DNA from: Hofstenia miamia
Lineage: Eukaryota > Xenacoelomorpha > Acoela
DNA: 64,000 nucleotides
Assembly (NCBI GenBank): GCA_004352715.1
Contig: SCFE01000008.1
Location: forward strand, 2,269,539-2,333,538
Reading direction: 5' to 3'
The notes beneath the pieces are model-generated. The model made no database searches and was not told the DNA's origin. It saw only the letters and a program-made list of their open reading frames with translations. The position numbers and the translations under genes are program-made. Shown piece after piece: positions 38,007 to 49,447 of this stretch (its first letter is position 1; every line of letters starts with the position of its first letter).

Positions 38007-38571
38007 AAACAACCACGTGTCAATCGGGAAGCACATGCTTGTTTTGTGAATAACAGCGAATTTCTCCAAAAGTGACCATTTGAAAATCGGATTACTTCAA
38101 TAACTAGTTAATAAACTAATCATTAGTTTCATAACATACCCAAATAACTTCTAGCAAATAGAAATATTATAGAAATTCTTTGGTAAGAGCTCTAAAAATG
38201 AACATAAAATAGGCTGATTTAGTAATGATTTAAATGCACTGTGCAGGATTCCGGCTAGGCTAAGCCGGATTTGTGTCAAGGTTTTCTGCCCATGTCAATT
38301 TCTGGTTTCATTTGGAGGAATGGCAATAGCAACGAAAAGGTCAATGATTAATTCATCTTATGGAAATTGTTTGATTCGATCTGAAATGCTGTGGTTCAAA
38401 TATTTTCCTTATTTGTTTATAATAACCAATATGCTAGCTTTAATCATTTTACTTGATAAAGAAAAATGCGGTAGATTCAAAAGTTAAAAATGGAAACAAA
38501 CTGTGCTTGTGAGCAGATGTGAAAACAATATCTTAGAAAAATATAAATATATATACATATATATATATACA

Positions 38572-38804
38572 TATACGGGCTCTAGCTACTATGGGATTTG
38601 TGTCCACCGCATGCATTTTCCCTTTTTCCAAAGTATACAGCGCCTTTTTAATGGAAAGCCAGAATAATTCAATATATTCATAAATTTTTTCATTGCGCAT
38701 TTGGAATAGGAGTCTAATTTCTTATTTATGAGTTTCAAGTATTTTTAAAAAGTTTTTTTGACCCGTATCCAGCGCACACCGCCATAGTAATTAGCGCTCG
38801 TATA
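38572..38804. mobile_element. Candidate miniature inverted-repeat element next to TA repeats
   Basis: Left 38572-38596 (TATACGGGCTCTAGCTACTA) and right 38780-38804 are inverted copies with about 19 of 25 matches. Both ends abut TA-rich sequence, so TA target duplication cannot be distinguished from the microsatellite. No coding capacity. A (TA)n tract follows at 38829-38861. Confidence 0.5.
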
Positions 38805-38825
38805 GCGCCTTGTAGGTGTTTTAAA

Positions 38826-38849
<24 letters not shown>

Positions 38850-38865
<16 letters not shown>

Positions 38866-39043
38866 AACATTAAGATCAAAATAATGGTGGCTGGCACTTG
38901 CTATCTAAACAACTAAAGAAACTAATGAATGCATTAGTAAGAAGCACCGTAACTCCTCGTGCATAAGCTACACCTGTAAAAATAACATGTTGCTTAAAAT
39001 TTTGGGATGCGACTTATAGAGGTAGTCTAAAAATTACGGCTTT
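38850..39043. repeat. Copy 1 of a 194-bp doubled segment at a 21-N gap
   Basis: Identical by eye to 39065-39258; the copies meet at the gap 39044-39064. Same gap length and geometry as at 36110-36130, so an assembler artefact is likely. Copy 1 starts in the TA tract. Confidence 0.9.
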
Positions 39044-39258
39044 NNNNNNNNNNNNNNNNNNNNNATATATATATATGAAAAACATTAAGATCAAAATAAT
39101 GGTGGCTGGCACTTGCTATCTAAACAACTAAAGAAACTAATGAATGCATTAGTAAGAAGCACCGTAACTCCTCGTGCATAAGCTACACCTGTAAAAATAA
39201 CATGTTGCTTAAAATTTTGGGATGCGACTTATAGAGGTAGTCTAAAAATTACGGCTTT

Positions 39259-40055
39259 AATTTTCTTAATAAGTTCGGAGTTAAGATATCTTTTAGAATG
39301 TCCAAATGTTGAAAAAATTATTCAAAAATAACACACAGCAGCATTCAATTTAGTCCTTTTCGATTTTTACATCATTTTTTACCTTAAAATTTGATATTTT
39401 TTGTGTCTAAATTTTTCATAGGTATATATTTCAACACTACAAAGCTATAATTAAAAAAAACACCATGATTATATCAACTATATGATATTTTTCAGACTTC
39501 GTATATGAAAGGGAATTGCTCGCTAAATTTTTAATTTATTGACTTATGTTAGACCAAGTTATGCATCAATTTTACTGAACTTTAGGGTTTGACAAGGAAA
39601 ATTGAATTTCTAAGTGCTCCATAAAACAATGTTTAATATGGAAAGGCAAGAGACAAATACAACCCTACAGAAATGTGACACATCACAAGTTTATTAAAAA
39701 TGTAACGGACATTTCGGCCTCGAGCACAAATAAAAGGATTTATATTTCATTATCATGACTATTGTTTGAAAGAAATAAAAAGACCTTAACGCGAATAGAA
39801 TTTCCACATTTGCAAATCTGATTTTTAACAAATAATCGATATAAATAGCTCGTTTTGTGAAGGTATTTATGACATCATTTTGTTCGCTAATCAGCCATAT
39901 AATTGTTACTGCATTATTAATAGACATTTCTTCCTAAGAAATTTCCTGAGTTTTCCAAACTGCTATATCGTACAGAAACATTTCAAGTTCTGATGCTACA
40001 AATGTTGACCCGCGGGCTTGCATACAATACACATACTCTTAAATATAATACCAAT
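39259..40055. other. AT-rich sequence, no gene seen
   Basis: No convincing frame; the minus-strand open stretch at 39694-39927 has no motif. Confidence 0.5.
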
Positions 40056-40061
40056 CAATTT

Positions 40062-40189
40062 TTTAGGCAAGATACCGCGGTATCGGTATTTTTCGGTATT
40101 GGCAAAATACCGCAGTATAGATATACCGCCGGGCCCTAGTTCAAGGTATCAGAACAGCATTTGGCGAATTGTACCGACAGTGTAAATTG

Positions 40190-40237
<48 letters not shown>

Positions 40238-40353
40238 TTATGGCAAATATACTATTGATGTTCATAGTGATACCGATGCCGCGGTATTTTGAATGATACC
40301 GACCTGAACTGAACTGATTCCCAAAATTTTAATACCACCGGCCCCTACCGTGA
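40062..40353. repeat. Two CCGCGGTAT-rich repeat ends flanking a (TA)n tract
   Basis: Block 1 (40062-40140) carries the 14-bp palindrome GATACCGCGGTATC and ends TACCGCCGGGCCCTAG. Block 2 (40264-40353) ends with the related ACCACCGGCCCCTACC in the same orientation. These look like decayed ends of one DNA-transposon family, probably hAT-like, with a TA microsatellite (about 40191-40240) between them. No target duplication resolved. Confidence 0.4.
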
Positions 40354-40359
40354 ACGGTG

Positions 40360-41555
40360 GAAATTTCATTATTCTACACCAATACATTTCTAAAAGAAAA
40401 TTAATTTTCTTTGGCGATTTATACAAGAAAGCTATAAAAAACAAACTTTATTAATCTATGTGATTTTATTAAACTACACTCACAGAGATGAGATTCAGGT
40501 AAATGTAGGGCCTAGATCAATTGACTTTGTCAATAGTGTACCCCGGTTCAACCCCTAAAATGATAATTTTCGAAACGTATTCTGATGCTCTTACTATATT
40601 AACTAATTAGGAGTTATATAATTAGTAGTCAAAATAACTCAAACCTAGATCTCGGCCTGCATGCACAGCAGCTCCCATCATGTCTGAGTTTGGGAAAAAA
40701 ACCCACCCCACACCACCCCACACCAACCCAAACCCTAATTTTAAAACATGTAAGGTTGAGAACTCTGGTGCAAATATAAGTTATATGCCTATAAAATATC
40801 TACGTCAAAATAGAGCAGTACAATGTTCACAAGCAAAACGAAGAAAGTAGGGTCATTCCCTTATATGTCATGGTTCTCAGAAACACATGTTCTTGAAATT
40901 TCACCAATTAACGATATGTTGTAGAATTTTAGAACTGATAATTTTGAGAAACATTGAAAAATTGAAATTGGGTCATCGGATGCGATTTACAGCCCTTTAA
41001 AATTCGGCCACACGGGGACCATACTATACGTACCAGAATGCTGAAAAAATTTGAATTTGTAGTTAGATTTACAAAAAATTGAACACTTACTTTTCAACAA
41101 GTATTAAAAAATTTAATACTACATTGATGTGTAGCATTTTTGGCGATTGTTTTAAACGAAATTTTTTTGTGGCTGCATTAAATTAAAATGCTATTGATAA
41201 TAAATTAGTTTAGAAAGTTGTTCAGCATTGCTCTAAGAAGAAATTGTTGGGCAAGGTTTTTTTTACAAAACAAAATTGTAGTGACATTGTGATGTCTTGA
41301 GTTACATATAAAGTTTTTTAAAGTTTTCCAATTTTATATCCGCTTTTATACGTCTTCTAAAAGTTAGAAATGTAGGCTCATTCAATGCTGACATGACGAT
41401 TAATTGACTTAATTTTTTCAATGTGACAGTTGCTAACAAAAACAACCTGACTTCATAAGTTCTGATTTTTGTTTGTCAATGGACAGATAGAAATGCAGAT
41501 TCATTCAACAATGATTTAATGTTTAGAAAAACAGTGAGTAAATGAATTTTTCAAG
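40360..41555. other. AT-rich sequence with a C-rich patch
   Basis: At 40704-40736 there is a CCCCACACCACCCCACACC-type simple repeat. Near 40850 GGGTCATTCC followed by ATGTCATG resembles, in inverse, 52225-52256, hinting at a dispersed repeat family. No genes seen. Confidence 0.4.
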
Positions 41556-42082
41556 GTATTTACCCGTGTATAAGCCGCATCCGCAGGTAAGCCGCTCCCC
41601 GAGTTTGGGAAAAGATTTTTAAGAAAAATGTTTTTTGAGCAATATAAAAATTCACAAGCACTGAATCAACGAAACATATTTATTTACATTATTCAGATAT
41701 TTTTTACAACTTTGAAGAAAAGAAATCAGCATTTCCGCGATTTATAGCCTATCGTAATACATTAAGTAAAACTATAAACCTATATAGATCTTGTAAAGGA
41801 TGCTGATCTAAATTGCTCTTGATATTTGCATGCATATTATTTCTAAAATAACAATATATTTTAATACTTTAATATTGTGATATTTTTAATAAATTAATTG
41901 TTTGTTTTTTAAACAAGAATATTACTTTACTTTAATTTATACTACAGCAAGATCTCGTACTTTAGTTTACAATATATGTGCAAATTAGGTGCCTTCGCGA
42001 TATGTTTCTGTAGATAAACCGCACCTTCGCTTTGGGAGCAATTTTTCGTGGAAAAAGGTGCGGCTTATACACGAGTAAATAC
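41556..42082. mobile_element. Miniature inverted-repeat DNA transposon (GTATAAGCCGCA ends)
   Basis: Left 41556-41581 and right 42057-42082 are 26-bp inverted copies with 24 matches (core CGTGTATAAGCCGCA). Next to each end lies a second related motif (GTAAGCCGC on the left; AAACCGCACC on the right) followed by TTTGGGA/TTTGGGAG, giving subterminal repeats. Interior of about 475 bp is AT-rich and non-coding. No clear target duplication. The class is undetermined. Confidence 0.7.
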
Positions 42083-42788
42083 GGTATGTACCAACATGAA
42101 ATCCAGATTATAACACAAAAAATTTTAAAATCTCACAACTAACAAACCAGGGGAGTCATGTTGATAAAAAGCATCAAGAATAATGATAAGTAACCACATT
42201 ACAAATAAACTTGCTTTTATCTTCTCTAATCAAAAGTCAAAAAAGGATATTCGTCTTTTAAGTTTTGTTGCAAAGAACATCATAAACCTGAATGCAACCA
42301 TATTCAGAAGTACACAACTACATATGTAGCAATACATATGTTCTACATGTTACAAAAAACATTTGCTTACACATAATGTGACAGTTCATTACCGTTTTGT
42401 TGATGAAGAAATACCGCAACTTTGTTTACCATTGTTACAATATATTTCAATGGCTGATATTTCTTCTTGTAGCCGCACGGAAAGACTTTTAAACTGCTAT
42501 ATTATCAAGCGTTTCATTACAATCCAGCCATCAAAAACTTTTTTAAAAAATTGCCCCACATCACAAAAATACACCTCAAAACAAATTCCCTAAAAGCATA
42601 GGTCCATTTTTTGTCAATTGGATAGTAAATTTAGATTCTGTGGTCTCAAAAATAGTAGAGTGAAAGTTTTCAACACGCTAGTGGCTACAGTATTTTCCAT
42701 TACATGAAGTATTTTCTTACTACTAAATATTTCTGTCGCGCGATGACGTACGACAATGGATTTCACATGCTATATCTTAATATATAAT
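42083..42788. other. AT-rich sequence, no gene established
   Basis: An open plus frame at 42363-42593 is moderately balanced but has no recognised motif or splice context. Confidence 0.4.
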
Positions 42789-43142
42789 ATTTTTAGCAAT
42801 TGCTCTGAATTGGCCTGAATTTTATGCCGTAACGATATCTTTCTGTATAGCGAAGCAGTGCGCATTGTAGTGGTGCTTTTCTTCAAAGGAAATTTTTGTT
42901 AGATTTTGGGGATTTTTATGCATTTTATTCGCACATAAATTTTCTTGAGAATGCATAGAAAAAAATATTTTTAGCGACTGCTCTAAATTGGTCTGCATTT
43001 TTATGCCGTCACGAAATCTTCCTGTATGCGAAGCAATGTGCATTGTAGGGCTGCATTTTTTCAAAGGTAATATTTGATAGATTTTGGGGCAATTGGGATT
43101 TTATATGGCCTATGCATTTTACTGAGACATTTAGAGAATTTT
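42789..43142. repeat. Two-copy tandem repeat, unit about 178 bp
   Basis: ATTTTTAGCAATTGCTCTGA at 42789 recurs in diverged form (ATTTTTAGCGACTGCTCTAA) at 42967; shared landmarks include TTATGCCGT, GCGAAGCA, GTGC/GCATTGTAG and GATTTTGGGG. The copies have diverged noticeably, so this is an old duplication and not an assembly artefact. Confidence 0.75.
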
Positions 43143-43450
43143 TTGTTTGGCATAAACTATAGTAAAAATTATTTTCCGGACTTCCTTTAATGGAACCTGA
43201 TTATATGTTAAAAGAGGCTCCAAATTGATTCATTTCGTATCAATTCCTCACTGCTTGGGATAACATATTTTTCTCAATGGTTGACGACTGTATTTTTAAG
43301 GAGTGTAGAAGTATATTTTTAGAGAAGCATTGCAGTATGAACTAAATACATAATTTGGGGTGATGATGTCCTCCTTCCAGAGTTAAATTATGGTTTTAAG
43401 TTTTAAATTAGAAAAAAAATATCTTTGAAAATGTAAATCTATGTCCAAAT

Positions 43451-44094
43451 CAGAGTTGAAATTGGGTTGGATCTAAGGTTGGGTCGGGCTGGCAGGGCCG
43501 GGCATAGCCTGGGCTTGGGCCGTACTTTCAACATAGCCATTTGGGCCGGGCCGGGAATCGGTATTTGAAATACAAGAAAAAATTCACTTGAAAACTTAAA
43601 CTTTGCAAATGACAGAAACACATTCTCTCTAAATTTAATCAGCGCTGCATTGTTGGATGGAGCAATACTTCTAACATCTAAATTTTGTCTGTTACAATTA
43701 CATTCAATCCTATTCGGTAGCCAAATACAATGATTTACAACACAAACCTGCTACCTGCTCCATGAAGAGTTGAACTCCCTAGCCGCCTGGACTACGGCCC
43801 TGTATGACACGTTCATTGTATTAAGGTTGGTAATGCAATTTGAATTTCAAAGGAATTGTATTAGCATTGTAAACGGTCTAAGCGGAATGAATATGCATAT
43901 GCACATATTAATCAATACATTATGCAAATTATCCAATCAAATTCATAGTGTAGTAGTGCTTATGAGCCTCTATGAGGCAAGAGACACTATCAGTGGTGTA
44001 AAAGAAAGTTAATGTCAGCCGGGTCGAGCTTGGCCCAAGGCTGTATTCTGCTTGGTCGGATTGGGACTAAATAATGGCCCTAATTCCAACTCTG
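43451..44094. mobile_element. hAT-like miniature element
   Basis: Ends are inverted copies starting CAGAGTTG(A/G)AATT(G/A)GG (left 43451; right ends at 44094). The 8 bases outside are gtccaaat (43443-43450) and atgcaaat (44095-44102), 6 of 8 identical, fitting a decayed 8-bp hAT target duplication. The ends are GC-rich (GGGTCGGGCTGG, GGGCCGGGCCGGG). An open frame inside (43770-44012, +) shows no transposase motif. Confidence 0.65.
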
Positions 44095-44274
44095 ATGCAA
44101 ATGAACAGCAGTATTTTCGTCATGACGATTAATACTATTGACTTGGCCTAATAGTGAGCACTGCGAGTAGACAAGAAGCCTACTAGTGCAGTACACGTAA
44201 GATATTATTTTGTGAATAAATTTGATTAAGACCACCAGTCATTAATCCCCATGGTTTTATTAGCACATAATGAA

Positions 44275-44345
44275 TTTGGTTCTGCCAGGCTTGTCTATTG
44301 GGAATATTTTTCTGTCCAACCCAATCCAATCCAATGCAACAATTC
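44275..44345. repeat. CCAATCCAAT-rich dispersed repeat, copy A
   Basis: CCAGGCTTGTCTATTGGG followed by TCCAACCCAATCCAATCC. In opposite orientation and diverged form the same motifs occur at 45985-46060 (AATTGACAAGCCTGG and CCAATTCCAATCC). Probably ends of a miniature element; whether the two copies bound one element is unclear. Confidence 0.35.
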
Positions 44346-44568
44346 CAGAGAATTGTCAAACTGGAATACAATCGAATTTCAAGCAAAGTTTGAGTTTACT
44401 ATACCACATTTTTTTTAGAGTACACACTAAATGTTTTTGATTTTATATAATATTTATTTAATTATAATGCAGAGATATTTTGTATGTGATTATTAAAGAC
44501 TGGATTTTGCTTGTAAAACCAATAAAATACATAATTTCAAAGAAAACGCAGAAAATTCAAAATTATTA

Positions 44569-44707
44569 TTACAGAACAAATGCATTGGCTTTAATTGTTA
44601 AAGCTTTGGACAACAATTATGATAAAATACGAGATTATAGTCGATCAACACCACTCTCAATACCTGAAACTTCTCTGTTAATCTACCATGGGATCGGGAG
44701 GAATTTT
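44569..44707 (+). CDS. Possible short terminal exon, unknown product
   Basis: Acceptor-like tattattacag is followed by about 46 codons (TNALALIVKALDNNYDKIRD...) to a stop at about 44707. The composition is protein-like; no homology recognised and no partner exon found. Confidence 0.22.
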
Positions 44708-45236
44708 TGAACTGGGAGTGTGATAGAATTTTTTAAATCCTGGGAGCAAAAGTTTCAATATTTTCATACAATATTTTTTACATAGATTTAATAAATTTTG
44801 AAACTCATCAAATTGCATAGATGCACTTCTTAGAACTGGAACATATTAGAAGGTGATGCATCCCTAAAATTTCAACTTATGCAAAAACCGAAGAAAAATC
44901 CAATGATATGTAGTTTTTTTTATTCAAATTCCGAATGTGAAGACTGTTTGATCGCAAACGATGTATTATCTTGCTCCCAATCAAAACATAAGAAGCATAT
45001 GCAAGATGCACCGATATTTCGTTAGTGTAAAAACTTTGATATCACATTATACTGGAAGAACTTCCCTTACAAAAAACTTCTATAAGTATCAAGATCTTAT
45101 CTAACCACACATTCTTTATAGAAACAGCTCCTGAACTAGCGCTTAGTTCCACTGGACTTACTATTGCTGTTTGGCTCGTGCAACGGCACTCTGCCCATCT
45201 GAACGAAATCTTAGTTATTAGAAAATATAGTATGCA

Positions 45237-45512
45237 ATGCAGCATAGGTATAAAACAGAGCAATTCATGGTTTATATTCATGGGTGTTTATTGGGAGGTT
45301 CTAAGATTTTGTCGTATGTTAGTAGGAAACCTGTAGGAGTGGGATCAATTCATTGTGCTGACACAAGACCATTATTCTTCCTTGATGCTAGTGTTGAGAA
45401 ATCTTTCAACAAATATTATGATATTCTAACTCAAAAGACGCATAAGCATGACATGACAGTAGAAAATTTGCATATGAACCTATATATTGTGATTGTGAAC
45501 AATAATTTTTAA
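45237..45512 (+). pseudogene. hAT transposase C-terminal fragment
   Basis: The plus-strand frame ends with VEKSFNKYYDIL, then HDMTVENLHMNL and a hydrophobic tail. This matches the hAT C-terminal dimerisation block (VERSFS...ILt..R...t.ENL...l). Only this part of the transposase is present; the frame upstream (45237-45390) has no recognisable catalytic Asp/Glu motifs. The same block occurs in the hAT relic at 61990-62720, so both may come from one family. Confidence 0.6.
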
Positions 45513-46934
45513 CTGAATTCACATTCCTCTGTGTAAATCCCTTTCTTTTGTTGTAGCAGGAAAACTAGAATTTTTCCAAAAAGGAAAAGCTTAGCATAGC
45601 TCATTAAGTCTTCGCATACGATATATCCTAGAATTGATAAAATAGTGTTATAAAATGACACCACCTATCCACAAAGTTTACCCATTCGGAATTCTACCTA
45701 ATATGAGACCACATATATATATGTATATCATATCATGGTCCAGTAATTGTATTCTAATCAAATATATTTTACAAACCAAACTTATTTTGTGCTCTCATGG
45801 TTTAAATTAGTTTCCATATGGCACTTTGCATTCAGATATTAAGAGACCCATATCAAGAGCAATTATTTTAATAGTATGAGAAGTTATTAAGAAAACTATT
45901 TTATTAAATTTGTGGTTTTGGAAATTTTTGTAAAATTATTCCAATGAAAATACATTTGAAATCCAATGAATAGTAAATTTTGTTTGTCCAACCAATTCCA
46001 ATCCAATTCCAATGTCCAATTTGAGTCCAATTAGATTTCAATTCGAATTGACAAGCCTGGGTTTTACTGCAATTCTCTTGTTGATGTAAAATGTAGATAT
46101 AAATATCAAAAAAGCGTGTCAATCACAAAAAACCTTCGTTACATGTCATAGCAGATTTCAGACAATGTGTTCACATAATACCAAAATTGTTGACATCATT
46201 ATGAAAGTCCTTTTCATTTTAAAAGAATAAATGAAAATGTGAGAACAAAATTCCACATTGACTTGGCCCGCACACCAACCAATCGTGGTCGGTTAAAGCA
46301 CAATTTGAAATTTTAACAGCATTTTGCAAGTCATTTTAGTTGTTGAAATATCTATGACATAATTTTGTCAAGGTTAGGCAACGAGTTTGCCAACGAAAAC
46401 ATGAAAAACTAGTAACTTGTTGTTATCTCTCAACAATAATTTTTCTTTAAAAAAGCTTTTATGTGTTACATATTGGTTTTTATTAAAAAAACTAGTTAAT
46501 TTACTATAATTTTTCAATCTATTTGTAGCTTTCCATTATCTTTTTACTACTTAAGGATATGCTATAATAGCGATATTTTTCCAAAACCTGCTCTGCAATT
46601 TTGTGTGCCACATGGTGCATTTCTATGCAAAATTCAGAACAAAATTAGCCAGTATAGGATTTCTTTTATATGTACTAGATATACATTTATTTTTAAATGG
46701 ATACTCGGTGAATCATAAGTCACATTAAGTTTACTTCTAAAAATGTCAACATACTAAAAGCTTGACTGCAATGAAATTTAACATCATTGAATACAAAAAA
46801 TGAATGACTAAAGTTTAATAAAGTTTTCAAACATACCACAATTTTCCTGAATTACAAGCTGATATGTTTGTATAATTCCAGTGCATTTATTGATATTTAT
46901 TTCTTCAATTTTTCTAAACGATTTTATCCTTTAG
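45513..46934. other. AT-rich sequence with the second CCAAT-rich repeat copy
   Basis: Holds the repeat at 45985-46060 described with copy A. No coding signal elsewhere. Confidence 0.4.
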
Positions 46935-46974
46935 GTCATTGAATTTTGTGACATGAAAGATCTCAGAGATTTAA
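46935..46974 (+). CDS. Possible 40-bp exon
   Basis: Strong acceptor (gattttatcctttag) and strong donor (TTAA|gtgagt) bound a short open segment reading VIEFCDMKDLRDL. Good splice signals on both sides of a readable microexon are unusual in this AT-rich DNA but can arise by chance; no neighbours identified. Confidence 0.22.
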
Positions 46975-47142
46975 GTGAGTTTAAGGTCGAATTTTTTTTA
47001 AAAAGAGGGCCAGCTTAAGAATATGCTTATTTTGTAAATTATTATTTTGTGATAATAGACATGTGCCTTCAATCCCACAGCTAACAATCCAATGGAGTTA
47101 GTTGTTTGATCTGATGATCTTGGAACCCATCGCATTCTCAAA

Positions 47143-47191
47143 CAGTGTTGGAACTTTGCCGAGCCGTGCTGTGCCATGCCGTGCTCTGCTG
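47143..47191. repeat. GC-rich hAT-like end fragment, second copy
   Basis: CAGTGTTGGAACTTTGCCGA followed by GCCGTGCTGTGCCATGCC. Close relative of 12676-12730. Confidence 0.4.
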
Positions 47192-47512
47192 TTTCTACCA
47201 TTCCTTCATATCATAAAATCTTAATGCTCTGAAGAACAAAATCTCTAATAAATTGATGATATATATATATATATATATAAATTGCATTGCGCTGTGAATA
47301 ATTTTCTACGAAGATATCAGCTTCTAATTCAGGATGGTTTCTTAGAAAACTTTTTGGGACGTTAGTAATTCGCTTAATTGTGTATTCAATAATGTTTCAT
47401 TTCATTGCAATCAAGCTTTTACAATGCTAATATTGTTCATCCTCTACATTATTGTCTACTTTTTAAGCGTGAACTATATAGAAACTAATAAATACTAGAG
47501 GAAAGGCTGCAA

Positions 47513-48026
47513 TTATTTCCATTTGAAATTGCGCAAAAAACCAAAATATTCACGATGGATTTTTTTATCAGCCATTACAAGACACTGTTCCATGAAACTT
47601 TGGTAGGATATTTTAAGTATAGCACTGATAAACTTGACGTTGCACTTTGTTGCAAATGGCGAAAAACGGCCAGCATTGAAAAAATGAATTTTTACGCATT
47701 GAAACAAAATGTTTACACAAGAATGCTAAAGGCTTAAACCTCCAAGTGTGCACAAAGTCTATATTTATGGTACGGACGTAGTTTCAAGCCATCTTCTGCC
47801 CATAGGATCTTATTTTAAAAAGGCCCACAAGTGCATGAATAAATATGTGCGAAATTTTCGCTTGTGCTATGCAAGAACGACGTCTAGAAAAAACACAATA
47901 CAGGATTCGATCCAGCACCTCTTGGTTTTATGCTACCCTATGCTAGCCGAGACAAGACGAGCTTCCTCTGTTGGAAGAAGATCTATCCCTAAAAAAATCC
48001 AAGAAGATGAAGACGAAGATGCATAA
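47513..48026 (+). pseudogene. Unrecognised coding-like region
   Basis: Two successive plus-strand open frames (47555-47737 and 47748-48026) have balanced composition. The second has a basic core (NFRLCYARTTSRKNTIQDSI) and an acidic C-terminus (QEDEDEDA) before a stop. No clear family; a transposon-derived ORF or host exon is possible. Adjacent frames separated by a stop suggest decay or an intron. Confidence 0.3.
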
Positions 48027-48820
48027 CACTTTCTAGCTGAATTCTATATGTAGATTATTATTATCTATAGCTAGAAATTTAAAATTTTGAATAGGTAATT
48101 TTGTTTTTGCTCAGAACTTTTGTTAAAAAATAACTATTTGTGAACTTTGCACCTTTTATTTTTTATACAGGTTACTAGATTTTTTAGATATTTCCCTTTC
48201 TTTCTTAGTGATATTTTTAATATTGATTAAAAAATTGGGGTGCACAGCCTCCCCCTCATAAGGAGATGTACAATTTTAATCGGGATTTTTTTCAATGAAA
48301 GAACTATCTAAAAAGGACTGGATGCAGAAAATCATCAAGATTGAAGGTTCCTTTTTCAAAAAAACAATTTTGGCCGTTTTTTGGCCATTTGCGACATTGT
48401 GCGTCGTGGCGAAGGTGACGAAGGAGAAAAATTCTTGCATTCAAAACATCAACAATTTCCAGATTTCGTAATGATAAACACAATTTTATCCGGGACCTGA
48501 TCATCATAGAGTTTTTGATTTCAATTGTAAAATAATTAGGTATATTTAAATAATTAGATTTCATGTTATGTTTACATTTTTTATATTCTAGTAAATAAAT
48601 AGTGAGAGTGTAAACATTGAAAAACTTAATTAATTTCATTCTACTTTATCCTATTTCAAATATGTGAGATTTTTCTCTTTAAGAGGCATCTCTAATCAAT
48701 TCGAAATTCTTGTTTGAGCCCCTGAGTATCATAGACTCTTGAAAAATTCCATATAGAATTTTCAATTTCAGTGTACAGATTTTATAAGAAGTTGTAACAT
48801 ATCCATAGTTGTAGAAAATT
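48027..48820. other. AT-rich sequence, no gene seen
   Basis: A minus-strand open frame (48304-48639) is Asn/Leu/Ile-rich without recognised motifs. Confidence 0.45.
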
Positions 48821-48829
48821 TCTTAACAA

Positions 48830-49345
48830 GTGTCGAGTGGCAATTAAATGGGTTAGATGACAGGGATTGGGCCTACGTTTTCTGGTTTGTGTTACTAAGG
48901 ACCAAGAGGAATGAAATTTTTAAAGATCAGCCTACCACAACTAGGAACAGCGCAACAGCACACTGCCTTATCGACTCAATTGTGTTAGCCATTCTTAATA
49001 AAGGCCATGCATGCATATACGTAGGGAAAAATATTCATTATACTGATTCCGTTTGTTAGGTTAAAGGAAGTTGGAAAAGTAGTAGCATTTAGTTCATTTC
49101 TGTTTTGGTTAGCATGACAAAAAGTAGCATACTACTACATTCCCCTACAAATGATATTTCAATAGTTGCAAGATAATGTGTCTATCTAACATCAATATTA
49201 AAAATACAATTGAGATGTAGTCTATCAGATTATTTGTGACAGTGCGGTAATCATCAAATTTATGTTCGTGCTCATATTAATAAAGATTGCCAAATGAGTG
49301 ATGCGGTTAAAATAGAAGTAGGCTGTCTTTGATTTCATTACACGT
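48830..49345 (+). mobile_element. LINE reverse-transcriptase fragment
   Basis: A plus frame reads DDRDWAYVFWF, then NSATAHCLIDSIVLAILNKG followed by HACIYVG at about 48945-49020, matching the RT block before and into motif A (STxHxLIDxxE...G...vFLDLSKAFD), with motif A itself degraded. A further part near 49240-49330 reads GNHQIYVRAHINKD then VKIEVGC, matching the block leading to GVPQGS. Stops and gaps between pieces. Too short to assign a clade. Confidence 0.5.
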
Positions 49346-49447
49346 GTTACTTGAAAAAGATTTTAGAACGTAATCCTGGGTGGTTTGGGTAATAGAATAA
49401 CATGTAATCAAAAGCATTGAGATCCAAGCGGTTTGTTAGAAATTTGT

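Noticed and set aside
40704-40736. C-rich CCACACC repeat as a telomere tract
   Set aside because: The unit is not a TTAGGG/CCCTAA variant apart from one CCCTAA; it reads as a simple repeat.
43770-44012. 80-codon open frame as a hAT transposase piece
   Set aside because: No catalytic or dimerisation motif; the enclosing element is too short to be autonomous.
45042-45281. Minus-strand open frame with an acceptor and a gtaagt donor bounding about 37 bases
   Set aside because: The fragment is very short, frames are ambiguous, and the hAT remnant on the plus strand is adjacent.
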